Source of the DNA: Candidatus Sumerlaeaceae bacterium
Lineage (GTDB): Bacteria > Sumerlaeota > Sumerlaeia > Sumerlaeales > Sumerlaeaceae
Direction: 5' to 3'
NCBI GenBank assembly: GCA_026418615.1
Contig: JAOAAY010000011.1
Coordinates: forward strand, 40,824-104,823
Length of the DNA: 64,000 nucleotides
Shown here: one piece after another, positions 53,651 through 64,000 of the stretch
How the letters are laid out: each line of letters begins with the position of its first letter
How positions within the stretch are numbered: the first letter of the stretch is position 1
Notes under the pieces: model-generated
Told to the model about the DNA's origin: nothing
What the model saw: the letters and a program-made list of their open reading frames with translations, nothing else
The model's database searches: none
Made by a program: the position numbers and the translations under genes

Positions 53651-54150
53651 GCGGCGGGACTGCGCGCGACCCGGCCGGCCTGCCGCCGGCCGAGCACTAT
53701 GAACAGTGGATGCGCGAGGCCCTGACGCTGGCGCGCGAGGCCGCGGCGGCCCGGGAGGTGCCGGTGGGGGCGGTGGTGGTTCGGTGGGGGACGGTGATCG
53801 GGCGCGGCCGCGAGCGCAAGATCGAACTCAGCGATCCCACGGCTCACGCAGAAGTGCTCGCGCTGCGCGAGGCGGCGGCCTCGCTGGGCGACTGGCGCCT
53901 CGAGGACTGCGCTTTGTTTGTCACGCTCGAGCCGTGTCCGATGTGCGCGGGCGCAGCGTTGCTGGCGCGGGTACCGCTCGTGGTCTATGGCGCGGCCAAT
54001 GTGAAGTTCGGCGCCATCGAAACCCGCGACTCGCTCTTGAGCGGTCCCGCCTGGAATCACCGGGTGCGGACCGTCGGCGGGGTGCTCGCGGACGAGGCGG
54101 CAGCCCTTTTGACGGAATTTTTTGCCGCGAAGCGGTCGGGCGGGCTGTGA
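53647..54150 (+). CDS. tadA: tRNA-specific adenosine deaminase
   Basis: A 167-residue zinc deaminase forming inosine at the wobble base of tRNA-Arg(ACG). The zinc and proton-shuttle motif is THAEVLAL (His, Glu) and the second half is EPCPMCAGA (both Cys). The GTG at 53647 overlaps the pth stop (GTGA). The first 20 residues are not conserved, so an internal ATG at 53710 is possible. Other members of the wider deaminase family (guanine deaminase) are less likely because of the VPVGAVVV start and PCPMCAGA. Confidence 0.93.
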   Translation: MSGGTARDPAGLPPAEHYEQWMREALTLAREAAAAREVPVGAVVVRWGTVIGRGRERKIELSDPTAHAEVLALREAAASLGDWRLEDCALFVTLEPCPMCAGAALLARVPLVVYGAANVKFGAIETRDSLLSGPAWNHRVRTVGGVLADEAAALLTEFFAAKRSGGL

Positions 54151-54235
54151 TCCGTCAAGCCGCCGTCGCTCTGCGCTTGCGATGAGTCCGCGCCTTGGCC
54201 AACGATGCGGCCATGAACCGACGGGTGCGCGGACG

Positions 54236-55015
54236 ATGACCGGCCGGCTGACCATGCGGGTGACCGTGCTGGGCTCCGGGACTTCGGCGGGGGTGCCGAC
54301 ACTCGGCTGCTCGTGTGCCGTGTGCTCGTCGTCGGATCCGCGCAACAAGCGGTTGCGTTCGAGCGCGTACATCGAGGCTGCCGGAAAAAGGTTTATCATT
54401 GACTGCGGGCCGGATTTCCGGACGCAGGCTCTTGCCCACGGCATCCGGGACCTCGATTTTGTGTTGCTGACCCACGAGCATGCGGACCATGTCAATGGTC
54501 TCGATGACTTGCGCGCGTTCAACATGATTCATGGCCACCCGATCGGGTTTTACGGTCCGGCGCGGTCGCTGAGCGAGGTGCGCCGCCGCTTCGCGTACTG
54601 CTTTGAGCCGGCCACCGGCGGCAGTTATGTTCCGCAACTGGAGATGCACGAAGTGGATGGGGATTTCGAGGCCGGCGGCATTGCCATGCGCACGGTGCCG
54701 GTCATCCATGGCCGGTTGCCCATCGTGGGCTACCGCATCGGCGCGTTTGCATGGCTGACCGATGTAAGCGCACTGCCGGACGAGTCGTACGCTCTGCTCG
54801 AGGGCCTTGAGGTGCTGGTGACGAGCGCGCTCCGACGGCGCGCGCATCCGCTGCACATGTCGCTTGACGAGGCGGTGATGCTGGCCCGCCGTGTGGGCGC
54901 AAAACGGACTTGGTTCATTCACATGAGCCACGACCTTGACCACGAGGCCACCAACCGCACCCTGCCGCCCAATATCCAACTGGCGCACGACGGCCTCGTA
55001 TTCGAGGTGGGCTAA
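54236..55015 (+). CDS. MBL-fold hydrolase (PhnP/phosphoribosyl cyclic phosphodiesterase-like)
   Basis: A 259-residue metallo-beta-lactamase-fold protein starting MRVTVLGSGTSAGVPTLGC, with a Cys-rich CSCAVCSSSDPRNKRLRSS segment, the dinuclear metal motif THEHADHVNGL, and later ligands near IHGRLPI, LTDVS and HMSHDLDH. This matches the PhnP/YycJ-like group acting on cyclic phosphodiesters or nucleic acid. The start could be ATG 54236 or 54254. It follows tadA in the same direction, so it may share its transcript. Confidence 0.88.
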   Translation: MTGRLTMRVTVLGSGTSAGVPTLGCSCAVCSSSDPRNKRLRSSAYIEAAGKRFIIDCGPDFRTQALAHGIRDLDFVLLTHEHADHVNGLDDLRAFNMIHGHPIGFYGPARSLSEVRRRFAYCFEPATGGSYVPQLEMHEVDGDFEAGGIAMRTVPVIHGRLPIVGYRIGAFAWLTDVSALPDESYALLEGLEVLVTSALRRRAHPLHMSLDEAVMLARRVGAKRTWFIHMSHDLDHEATNRTLPPNIQLAHDGLVFEVG

Positions 55016-55197
55016 CTGGCACCGGCAGGGGTCCGCGAGGCAGAGGAAGTTACGGCCCGGGTCGCCCGGCCACGACCATGGCCGCGCGGCGAATTGGCTC
55101 TCCCGCCCGGCGAATTTTCTGCAAGTTTTTCCGTGCAAAAGCGTCTTCTTATGTGCGAAAGGCACATTGGGCTTTTTTGGGGAAGGCACAGGGCTCG

Positions 55198-55800
55198 ATG
55201 CTGGACGACCGGACAGCGCCGTCGGACGCTGAGGTTATTGCCGCGACCCTCGGCGGCAATGCGGGCGCGTTTGACGCTCTCGTTGAGCGCTATTTTGCTA
55301 TGGTGTTCGCCGTGGCCTTGGCTCGCCTTGGCAACCGATCCTCCGCAGAGGACCTGACGCAAGAGGTTTTCCTTCGGGCCTTTCTGAATCTTGGGAAATT
55401 GAAGGAGGCGCGCTGTTTCGGCGCCTGGCTGACGCACATGACGCGCAACCTCGCCATTGACTGGCTTCGCAGCGGCCAGACGGCCTCGCGGCTGACGGCC
55501 TCTGTGCCGCTTGAGGATATCGCTGAGGTGGTGGAGGACAGCCATGCGCCCAGTCCGAGGGAGGTTGCGGCGATACAGGAGGAGACCGAGCAATTGCGTG
55601 CCGCACTCTTGCGGCTGCCTGAGCCGCAGCGCGAGTTAGTGCAGATGCACTACCTGAACCAAATGTCCAAGGTGGACATGGCCAACCGCCTCGGAGTGCA
55701 TCCGTCCACGGTGGGGCGGCAACTGGCCGCCGCGCTCGAAGCCCTGCGTCAGGCCCTCGAGCAGGAAGGAGGCATGGTGTCATGCCGAAAATCAACCTGA
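55198..55800 (+). CDS. ECF-type RNA polymerase sigma factor
   Basis: A 200-residue sigma-70 family factor with region 2 (about 27-93: AFDALVERYFAMVFAVAL, SAEDLTQEVFLRAFLNLGKL, WLTHMTRNLAIDWLRS) and region 4 (about 135-190: LRLPEPQRELVQMHYLNQMSKVDMANRLGVHPSTVGRQL). ATG 55198 follows a GGAAGG. The next gene starts 19 bases before its stop and encodes a membrane protein, the usual position for an anti-sigma factor. No autoregulatory promoter could be identified by eye. Confidence 0.93.
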   Translation: MLDDRTAPSDAEVIAATLGGNAGAFDALVERYFAMVFAVALARLGNRSSAEDLTQEVFLRAFLNLGKLKEARCFGAWLTHMTRNLAIDWLRSGQTASRLTASVPLEDIAEVVEDSHAPSPREVAAIQEETEQLRAALLRLPEPQRELVQMHYLNQMSKVDMANRLGVHPSTVGRQLAAALEALRQALEQEGGMVSCRKST

Positions 55801-56693
55801 GCGAACTTACAACGCCCCGCGATGACGCGGGCAAGGACCGGCTGCCATCGGCCATCATGGCTCTCGACCCCTTGGCTCGAGAGGCCTTGCTGCTGCATGC
55901 GACTGAGCGCCTGAGCGTGGATAAGATCGCGGGTTTGACGGGACTCGATGCTGCGCAAGTGTCCGAACTGATCACCGGGTCCGAGAGTCTTCTGCGGTCG
56001 TGCGGGATTGGGGCTGATTTTGAGCCTTCCCCGTCAGCCCTGACCCGCGCCCGCAGGCTTGTGGCCGCGGCGGCCGCGACGCAAGGTCCTGTCCGCGCCG
56101 CTCTCGAGCGGGCCGCAGAGGTGCCGGGTTTTGCTCCGTCTCCGGCGGTGGCTGGCGCTGTGCCGGCCTCCCGACGCCGAATTTTCGAGGCTATTCTCGC
56201 GTTTAGGCCGAGCCCAAGCACGCGCGAGCGTTTGCGCACATTCCTCGCCGATTTCGCGGCCGGAACAGCCTGGATGTTTGGTCGTCGCGTGGTTGCCATG
56301 GGCCTCGCATTGTGCATGATCCTTGGTGCGGGCCAGATGATTCGCAACGGCGTCCGATCCGTGGCGGTCGGTGAGTGGTTATCGGTGACGGCCGCGGGGC
56401 CAGTCCCGGCGGTGCAGCACAATCCGTCTGCACCGGGCAAAAACACTTCATCATCGCATGGCCTTGTGGAGTCCCTCGTCGGCGGTTTTGCCCGGCGGTT
56501 AGAGGTCGCCCTACTCTCGCGACGGGTGGAACCCGGCAGTGACGGGCCTGTCGAGGTGCGCGAGTACTCTGTCTTCCTTCGTCCGACTTTGCACTACGAG
56601 GTGCGGCGCGTGCGGACGGCATCCTCGGGCAGCCCGCTAACCTCGGTGCTGTTCAGGCTCAACGCGCAAGGGCAGTCGAGTATGGCAGAGTGA
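55782..56693 (+). CDS. Membrane protein with sigma-4-like HTH, probable partner of the ECF sigma
   Basis: A 303-residue protein with one membrane helix (about 168-188; VVAMGLALCMILGAGQMI). The N-terminal cytoplasmic part (about 27-73) reads like a region-4 helix-turn-helix: LDPLAREALLLHATERLSVDKIAGLTGLDAAQVSELI in two consecutive pieces, ending ESLLRSCG. A Ser/Thr/Pro-rich outer segment follows. It lacks the H-x3-C-x2-C zinc anti-sigma motif. Overlap with the sigma gene suggests an anti-sigma or co-regulator, but I cannot assign a known family. Confidence 0.65.
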   Translation: MPKINLSELTTPRDDAGKDRLPSAIMALDPLAREALLLHATERLSVDKIAGLTGLDAAQVSELITGSESLLRSCGIGADFEPSPSALTRARRLVAAAAATQGPVRAALERAAEVPGFAPSPAVAGAVPASRRRIFEAILAFRPSPSTRERLRTFLADFAAGTAWMFGRRVVAMGLALCMILGAGQMIRNGVRSVAVGEWLSVTAAGPVPAVQHNPSAPGKNTSSSHGLVESLVGGFARRLEVALLSRRVEPGSDGPVEVREYSVFLRPTLHYEVRRVRTASSGSPLTSVLFRLNAQGQSSMAE

Positions 56694-56766
56694 TTGACAC
56701 CCGCGCATAATCGTTACATCATTAGTACAAATAGTCGTCAGCCATTCCGCTAAGGATCACAGAACC

Positions 56767-57498
56767 GTGAAAACCCTGTGCATTACCCTTGCGGCTGCGG
56801 CGCTTTGCACCATCGCGCCGGCCCAGACCAACCAAGTCATTTCCGGCACACCTCTTCCGCAGGCGACGCCCGGCCAGCCGGGGATTCCGACGGGCGCCAC
56901 CATTCCGTTTGTCGTATCGAGCAAACCGTCCAATGGTCAGCGCAATGTGCCGTGGACCACAACCAAGATCGAGATCACCTTCAACGAGCCGATGGATGTG
57001 GCGACCTTCTACTGGCCTCTGCCCCGTTCGGCGGATTTTCCTCTGGTGACAAAGGATCCTTACTGGACCAACGGCAACCGCACCGTTGTGTTGCCGGTGA
57101 AACTCAACCCGACGCGCCTTTACCGGATCCCGATCAACACCACGACTCAGATTTTTCGCAGCGCCAAGGGCGTGGCGGCCAACCCGGGCGTCATCTCGTT
57201 TGAGACCGGGCAGGCCTCGTACGGGGGAACAGCAAAACCTTCGGCAGTGTATGGCAATCGTCCGTTCCAAGGGCAGACGCCTTCGCAGCCCGCGGGTGTA
57301 GGCTCGGCTGGCAGCGGTGGACCGGCCGCGATGGGTGCCCCCGCCAACGCAGCGGGAGGCCAGACCGGTTCCGGTTCGCAATTGGGTACGGCAGGAGCCA
57401 GCATGCAGGAGAAAATCCGGCGGGCGCAGCAGTTGCGCCAAAACCGCGGCGGGAGGCCAACGCCGACACCGACGCCAGTTCCCGCAGAAACTCAGTAA
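56767..57498 (+). CDS. Secreted protein with Big_5/SbsA-type Ig-like domain
   Basis: A 243-residue exported protein with a GTG start and a signal peptide (about 1-20, ending TIAPAQ). The Ig-like domain (about 40-145) has SSKPSNGQRNVPW, KIEITFNEPMD and the closing strand VISFETGQ, as in SbsA Ig-like domains. The C-terminal 90 residues are Gly/Pro/Gln-rich with a basic RQNRGGRPTPTP end. It is probably surface or periplasmic. It lies between the sigma/partner pair and the siroheme-type gene. Confidence 0.72.
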   Translation: MKTLCITLAAAALCTIAPAQTNQVISGTPLPQATPGQPGIPTGATIPFVVSSKPSNGQRNVPWTTTKIEITFNEPMDVATFYWPLPRSADFPLVTKDPYWTNGNRTVVLPVKLNPTRLYRIPINTTTQIFRSAKGVAANPGVISFETGQASYGGTAKPSAVYGNRPFQGQTPSQPAGVGSAGSGGPAAMGAPANAAGGQTGSGSQLGTAGASMQEKIRRAQQLRQNRGGRPTPTPTPVPAETQ

Positions 57499-57513
57499 CG
57501 GCCGGCGACCGCC

Positions 57514-58212
57514 GTGGGGCACGATGACGCCGGCGATCTTCTGCCAGACGACGGCATCACGCTCTACCCGGTGGGATTATGCCTGCGCGGATGCCGGGTG
57601 ATTGTTGCCGGCGGAGGGGTGGTCGCTGAGCGGCGCGTCGGACGGTTGATCGCGGCCGGCGCTGAGGTGATTCTCGTAGCCCCCGAGGCAACTCCCGCCT
57701 TGCAGGCTCGGGCCGAGGCGGGGGACATCGTGTGGCATCGTCGTCCGGCGGCTCCGGAGGATTTCGCCGACATGCGGCTGGCCTTCATTTGCACGAACGA
57801 CCCTTCGGTCAACGCTGATTTAGCGCGGGCGGCGCGGGCACGCGGGGCTTGGGTCAACCGTGCCGATGCCCCGCAGCACAGCGATTTTTTGGTGCCTGCC
57901 GTCGCGGATTTGTCACCCGTGCAGGTTGCTGTACTGACCGGCGGCCTTGCCCCAACCGTGGGGCGTTACCTTTGCCAGCAGATCGAGCGCATCATGGGGG
58001 CGGAAACGGCCGCGGTCGTGGCGCTGGCAGCCCGGATCCGATCAGCCGTTCGAAGCCGAGTGGCCACGCAACCCGAGAGGGCGGCGGTGATTGCTGCCGC
58101 GCTCGACGAAGAGGTTCTGGCCGTTCTGCGGTCCGAAGGGCTCGAGGCTGCCTATTCTCAAGCGTTGAAAAAAATGGCCTTAGGTAGCCCGGACCGCCGG
58201 CCGTCGGCGTAA
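57514..58212 (+). CDS. Precorrin-2 dehydrogenase/sirohydrochlorin ferrochelatase-like (Met8/CysG N-terminal)
   Basis: A 232-residue NAD-dependent protein of the Met8/CysG-B type. It has YPVGLCLRGCRVIVAGGGVVAERRVGRLIAAGAEV (in two consecutive pieces, about 18-52), FICTNDPSVNADLA, the SAM-free linker VNRADAPQHSDFLVPA, and the LTGGLAPTVGRYLCQQIE helix. It oxidises precorrin-2 to sirohydrochlorin and may insert iron. It starts with GTG 57514. A siroheme or cobalamin branch fits the corrinoid genes and the HemA gene elsewhere in the window, but it lacks the uroporphyrinogen methyltransferase domain of CysG. Confidence 0.9.
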   Translation: MGHDDAGDLLPDDGITLYPVGLCLRGCRVIVAGGGVVAERRVGRLIAAGAEVILVAPEATPALQARAEAGDIVWHRRPAAPEDFADMRLAFICTNDPSVNADLARAARARGAWVNRADAPQHSDFLVPAVADLSPVQVAVLTGGLAPTVGRYLCQQIERIMGAETAAVVALAARIRSAVRSRVATQPERAAVIAAALDEEVLAVLRSEGLEAAYSQALKKMALGSPDRRPSA

Positions 58213-58419
58213 CGCCGGCGCTGGTGCGTCAAAAGGTCGCCATCGGAAAGCCGATAGAGCGCCCTGCTGTATCCTAACGACACGCTGACCCCGCCGGTTT
58301 TGGTGTTGTTGGATTGCAAGTGATTGATTTCACATGAATTACGGGTGCTGTCTCCTGCGGCACCGAGATTGCTTTTCAAGCGCCCCAGAGTGATTATATC
58401 CTAAGGAGGTTGCAATCTC

Positions 58420-58752
58420 ATGGCGGTTCGACCACTGCACGACCGGGTGCTGGTGAAGCGCGCGGAAGAGGTGGAGCAGAAGTCCAGCGCTGGCATCATC
58501 ATCCCTGACACGGCGAAAGAGAAGCCCCAGCGTGGGACGGTTATTGCCGTCGGCGAGGGCAAGAAGGACGAGAAGGGCAACCGCATCCCCATGGATGTGA
58601 AGGAGGGGGATGAGGTGCTGTTCGGCAAGTACTCGGGCACCGAGGTCAAGATTGACGGTGAGGAGTACCTGATCATGCACGAGACCGACATTCTCGGCAT
58701 TTTGACGGGTTCCGGTGCCGAGGGCAAGAAGAAGGCCGCTGCGGCGAAGTAA
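58420..58752 (+). CDS. groES: Co-chaperonin GroES
   Basis: A 110-residue lid of the chaperonin: [11 protein letters not shown], the mobile loop [32 protein letters not shown] and [14 protein letters not shown]. The protein ends in an extra Gly/Lys/Ala tail ([14 protein letters not shown]), longer than the roughly 96-residue norm. A near-perfect AAGGAGGT sits before the ATG. No CIRCE element (TTAGCACTC-N9-GAGTGCTAA) is present in the roughly 200 bases upstream; only a weak GGTGC/GCACC inverted repeat (58344-58348, 58360-58364) was seen. Confidence 0.97.
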   Translation: MAVRPLHDRVLVKRAEEVEQKSSAGIIIPDTAKEKPQRGTVIAVGEGKKDEKGNRIPMDVKEGDEVLFGKYSGTEVKIDGEEYLIMHETDILGILTGSGAEGKKKAAAAK

Positions 58753-58780
58753 CCCCCCGCCCGCGCCACTCATCACTTAA

Positions 58781-60433
<1,653 letters not shown>

Positions 60434-60477
60434 TACGCCGCACCAGTCCGTCACAGACGGTCATCCACTCCCATGGT

Positions 60478-60522
60478 CGGCCCGGCGGGCGTGTCAGTCC
60501 GCCGGGCCGCTTTATTTTATTG
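60478..60522 (+). terminator. Intrinsic terminator of the groES-groEL operon
   Basis: An 11-base-pair perfect stem CGGCCCGGCGG (60478-60488) / CCGCCGGGCCG (60499-60509) with a 10-base loop, followed directly by a T-rich tail (CTTTATTTTATTG). It lies 45 bases after the groEL stop. Confidence 0.9.
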
Positions 60523-60565
60523 TGCGGGCCTGCGTTCGAGAACTGTCGCACCAGCCGCCAGACTT

Positions 60566-61240
60566 TTAATGGAGTTCTCCGCGCGCGGTCCGCGCGATAT
60601 CGCCGCTGGAAATGGTGCCGTTCGTCGGGTCGTAGAGATAGTCCAGATTTGACCGGTCCGTCAACGCCAGCATGACAAAGTAATACTTGGCCGGGACATT
60701 GGGGAATGTCACCTGATCAGGCCCGACGCTTGCCAGCCCCCAAGCATGCGACATCAAGGCGGGCTGAGGGTCCACGCCCGGCGGGCTGGGGATCATGGCC
60801 AAATCACCGCCCTCGATGATGGAGCGCAGGTTCATGTAGCCAAGGTACCAGTAGTTGGTCTGCGGCCGGTTCATGGCGAACACATCGTAGAGCAGCCCCT
60901 GACTGACATAGGCCACGGGGGTCGACAACTTTGACAGGCACACGAGGGCGTAATGTTCACCGAGGCGCGTCGGGACAAACGCCGTCGGCACCTGCGTATC
61001 CGGATAGCGCTGCGCGTCCACCGCGTATGCTTCCAGCGCCGTGGCCACCGTCCGCATGTCCGCTTTCACTCGCGAAACCTTGGACCGCGTCTGGGCCTCG
61101 AGGAAATTCGGCACGGCAATAGCCGCGAGGATGGCAATGATCGCGACTACAATTAGCAATTCGATGAGTGTGAACGCGGGCCTGCCTGCCACCAGTAGGA
61201 GGGGTCGGCCCGCGATCTGTGCCAAGATCGCCCGTTTCAT
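60566..61240 (-). CDS. Prepilin-type protein with C-terminal YDPTNGTIS signature
   Basis: A 224-residue pilin-like protein: leader MKRAILAQ...GRPA, then FTLIELLIVVAIIAILAA and PNFLEAQTRSKVSRVKADM, a globular domain, and LYDPTNGTISSGDI near the end. It is the same family as the prepilins at 1091-1801 and 24192-24827; the stretch after the helix is nearly identical to the 1091 copy. ATG 61240 has GAGAGGGGGG upstream. It lies 305 bases downstream of an NtrC-type regulator on the same strand, an arrangement reminiscent of PilR and pilA, but I found no convincing sigma-54 (-24/-12) site in the gap. Confidence 0.88.
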   Translation of the reverse strand: MKRAILAQIAGRPLLLVAGRPAFTLIELLIVVAIIAILAAIAVPNFLEAQTRSKVSRVKADMRTVATALEAYAVDAQRYPDTQVPTAFVPTRLGEHYALVCLSKLSTPVAYVSQGLLYDVFAMNRPQTNYWYLGYMNLRSIIEGGDLAMIPSPPGVDPQPALMSHAWGLASVGPDQVTFPNVPAKYYFVMLALTDRSNLDYLYDPTNGTISSGDIARTARGELH

Positions 61241-61545
61241 GAAACCCCCCTCTCGAGTCCCCGTGTATGTACCGGGCAGTCCCAGCGGAGTTCCCGGCTC
61301 TATGCGCACGGGGACCCTGTCGCACGATTGGTACTCCCAACCTGTTTTACTCGCGCGCCCCGGGCCAAGTGGCAAGCAAAATGATAGCAAAACAGGGCTT
61401 GAGCCCGCACCTGGCGTCGCCCACAGCGGGTGATCTGGGGCGCAAGCGGTCTTCATCGTGCGGCGGGACACTAGGACCGGCCGAGTCCTCAGCCGGGAAT
61501 TTGTTGTGTGTTTCGTTGGTTTTCCCGGCGCGGCGGGCTGCAGGA
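61241..61545. other. Intergenic region upstream of the prepilin gene
   Basis: About 305 bases between the NtrC-type regulator's stop and the prepilin start, both on the minus strand. It should hold the prepilin promoter. I searched the minus strand for TGGCAC-N5-TTGC and found no good match. An inverted GC-rich repeat near 61478-61496 (GGCCGAG...CTCAGCC-like) may mark the regulator's transcript end but lacks a T-run. Confidence 0.4.
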
Positions 61546-62964
61546 TTAATGCTTGGCCTGCTTGAGTTCGCGGGTTCTCTGCTCGACCAGTTCGCGCAGG
61601 CCGTACTTTTCGATACGGTAGCCGAGGGTGCGGCGGGTGATGCCGAGGTGCTGGGCGGCGCGGGTGTGGTTGAAGCGGGTTTTTTCGAGGGCGGCAAGAA
61701 TGAGTCGCTTCTCGACTTCGTCGAGGTGCATGGCCTCGGCCGGAGCGGCTTGGGAGGGCGAGGCCGGCGCGGCGGGGCCGAGCGTGCGGCTGTAGTCGAA
61801 ATGCTGGATCTGCAGCGGGAGGTCGGCGATGCGAACGACGGGGCCGTCACTGAGGACGACAGCGTGCTCGATGGCGTTTTCGAGTTCGCGGATGTTGCCG
61901 GGGTAGTCGTAGCGCAGCAGCAGGGCAAGGGCCTCGGGGTCCAAGGTTTTTGGGGGTGCGCCGGGCGGTGAAAACTTGCGCAGGAAGTGCTCGATGAGCA
62001 GCGGGATGTCGCCCGTGCGCTCGCGCAGGGGCGGCAGGACGATGGGGATCACATTGAGGCGATAGTAAAGGTCTTGACGGAAGCGGCCGCGGGCGACCTC
62101 GTCCTCGAGGTTGCGGTTGGTGGCGGCGATGATGCGGACATCCACCTTCTGGGGGCGGCTTTCGCCGACGCGGAGAATCTCGCCCTCCTGCAGGACACGC
62201 AACAGTTTGACCTGCAGGTGGAGCGGCACCTCCCCGATTTCGTCAAGGAATATGGTGCCGGTGTGGGCCGTCTCGAACAGCCCCTTGCGGTTCTCCACGG
62301 CGCCCGTGAAGGAGCCTTTGACATGGCCGAAGAGTTCGCTTTCGAGCAGGGTCTCGGGGATGGCGCCGCAATTCACCATGACAAGGGGTCCGGCGGCGCG
62401 GGGGCTGAGGTTGTGAATGGCCTTGGCCAGCACCTCTTTGCCGGTGCCGCTTTCGCCGCGCAGCAGCACGCTGGCGTTTGACGCGGCCACCTTGCGGGCG
62501 CGGGCGAGGACATCCTGCATGGGGCGGCTCGAGGCGATGATGTTTTCAAGCGTGAAGGTCTGCCCGATGACCTCGCGCAGCCGCTGGTTCTCCTCGCGCA
62601 GGCTGCGCGTTTCCTCGATGCGTTTGAGGAGAAGCCTGAGTTCGTCAACGGGAAAAGGTTTGATCAGGTAATCGAGCGCGCCCTGCTTCATGGCTTCGAC
62701 CGCGGTCTGAACGGTGGCGTAGGCGGTCATGACGACGAAATCGCTCTGGGGCGAGATGCGGCGGGCGCGTTCGAGAACCTCGAGGCCGGTCATGCCGGGC
62801 ATGCGCAGGTCGCACAGGATCACATCGAAGCGGCGTTCGGCGATGCGCGCCAGGGCGGCCTCGGGATCGTTGGCGGTTTCGATGTCGTAGCCGTCGCGGC
62901 CGAGCATGCGCGCGAGCACGCCGGTCATTTTCTCCTCGTCGTCAATAATAATTACGGAAGTCAT
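61546..62964 (-). CDS. NtrC-family sigma-54-dependent response regulator
   Basis: A 472-residue activator: receiver domain (phosphoacceptor D52 in [10 protein letters not shown]), AAA+ domain with Walker A GESGTGKE (170-177), the sigma-54 contact loop GSFTGA (217-222, Ser for the usual Ala), Walker [13 protein letters not shown], the arginine-finger region [11 protein letters not shown], and a C-terminal Fis-type HTH ([25 protein letters not shown]). No sensor kinase gene is adjacent. It probably drives sigma-54 promoters, perhaps the pilin gene next door. Confidence 0.94.
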   Translation of the reverse strand: MTSVIIIDDEEKMTGVLARMLGRDGYDIETANDPEAALARIAERRFDVILCDLRMPGMTGLEVLERARRISPQSDFVVMTAYATVQTAVEAMKQGALDYLIKPFPVDELRLLLKRIEETRSLREENQRLREVIGQTFTLENIIASSRPMQDVLARARKVAASNASVLLRGESGTGKEVLAKAIHNLSPRAAGPLVMVNCGAIPETLLESELFGHVKGSFTGAVENRKGLFETAHTGTIFLDEIGEVPLHLQVKLLRVLQEGEILRVGESRPQKVDVRIIAATNRNLEDEVARGRFRQDLYYRLNVIPIVLPPLRERTGDIPLLIEHFLRKFSPPGAPPKTLDPEALALLLRYDYPGNIRELENAIEHAVVLSDGPVVRIADLPLQIQHFDYSRTLGPAAPASPSQAAPAEAMHLDEVEKRLILAALEKTRFNHTRAAQHLGITRRTLGYRIEKYGLRELVEQRTRELKQAKH

Positions 62965-63543
62965 GGCGCACGAAGTTTAGTGCGGGCCGTGCGGGCCGTG
63001 CAAGCAAGGAAGCGATTTGCGTTGTGCCAAAGGTATTTGTGGCTCCGCCGGATGGCGGCGGGCCAATGAATAGGGCGTGCGCCCAGCGGTTTGGCGATTA
63101 GGGTCGCCGGCCTTGAACAATCGGGCAACGCGGGCTGGCGAAAAAAAAACGACAAGGGCATGAATAGGCTTCGGGCCTCTGCATAATGTGTCGTTGCGCC
63201 AAGCAGCCCGTCACGGGCGAGCGGCGTGTCCCGGCGGATCCGAACGGCCTCTTGTAGCGGTTCGCAACGCCGGTGGAACGGTGCGCATGCGAATTTGCGG
63301 TTGACACGGCCGGGTGGTCGTAGGCAAGATCGCCATTCGCCTCTGCGGAGAGGTTTGCGCGGACCGTGCGGGTCCTCAATCGCCCCTCAGGGGAGCAGGC
63401 GCAACCTGGTGACAGACAAGGGCTATGGTTTCGGTGCGGTTTGCTGCGCCGAGAGGGTTCTTTGACAATGCGAGATGGGTAATTGACAGCGTGAGGGTCT
63501 GATTGATCGAGACGCCACTGGTGGATTTGTACGGCGGAAGTTT
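62965..63543. other. Leader/promoter region of the 23S rRNA, without 16S
   Basis: About 580 bases between the start of the regulator gene and the 23S rRNA. There is no 16S rRNA, tRNA or coding gene here. A possible -35 TTGACA is at 63301-63306; the best -10 partner (CAAGAT, 63325-63330) is weak. Two more TTGACA copies are at 63462-63467 and 63483-63488. A boxA-like element lies at 63456-63467. Confidence 0.55.
63456..63467 (+). promoter_or_regulatory. boxA-like rRNA antitermination element
   Basis: GGTTCTTTGACA matches the rRNA boxA region TGCTCTTTAACA at nine of twelve positions and lies about 77 bases before the 23S start, a normal position for pre-23S leaders. Confidence 0.5.

Positions 63544-64000
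<457 letters not shown>

Noticed and set aside
58213..58419. CIRCE operator upstream of groES
   Set aside because: No TTAGCACTC-N9-GAGTGCTAA-like repeat; only a five-base inverted repeat that could be chance.

Overview
The window is a contiguous piece of a G+C-rich bacterial chromosome (roughly 60-65% G+C by eye), densely packed with mostly housekeeping genes. No phage, plasmid, IS or CRISPR signature was seen. Three dispersed prepilins of one family carry the C-terminal signature Y-D-x-T-N-G-T-[IV]-S-x-G-[DN]-I. Together with GspA/GspB, GspH/I/J-like pseudopilins and many secreted proteins, this fits a Gram-negative candidate-phylum bacterium of the Sumerlaeota/Hydrogenedentota kind. That placement is a low-confidence guess; the 23S rRNA fragment at the right end could settle it.

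Layout. 1-6.2 kb: a partial unknown gene, a ModE-like regulator, a prepilin, and an overlapping transport operon (DUF4213/DUF364 protein, FecCD-type permease, ATPase, binding protein, P-loop NTPase), best read as a metal or oxyanion (Mo/W?) uptake system. 6.2-10.6 kb: a beta-propeller lipoprotein-like protein, an NlpC/P60 hydrolase, Nif3 and a CdsZ-like zinc-ribbon protein. 10.57-11.04 kb: a gene-free segment with clustered DnaA boxes and an AT-rich block, a strong oriC candidate. 11.0-13.8 kb: a corrinoid protein, its RACo-type reductive activator and a small Cys-rich protein. 14-20.5 kb: pyrH-frr, an FHA-EAL protein, glgP and pyrC. 20.6-33.7 kb: secreted and envelope proteins, pseudopilins, a double-parvulin PPIase and a transglutaminase. 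34-47 kb: hemA, DUF177, metW, an ABC-2 permease, rfbA, a DAHP synthase, rpsA, a PLD protein, an azoreductase, hypDE and rsgA. 47-58 kb: a PAS/GAF/GGDEF/EAL protein, gspAB, ruvA-pth-tadA-MBL, an ECF sigma factor with a membrane partner, an Ig-like secreted protein and a siroheme-type dehydrogenase. 58.4-64 kb: groES-groEL with a clear terminator, a prepilin, an NtrC-type regulator, and the 5' end of a 23S rRNA with no 16S gene before it.

The most striking signal is not a gene. In a by-eye scan the palindromic tetranucleotides ACGT and AGCT are absent from positions 1-63543, coding and non-coding alike, although base composition alone predicts about 200 of each. Both reappear, twice each, in the 457 bases of 23S rRNA at the right edge. 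This looks like genome-wide purging of two restriction- or modification-type sites, overridden only by rRNA constraint. The enzymes responsible are not in this window.
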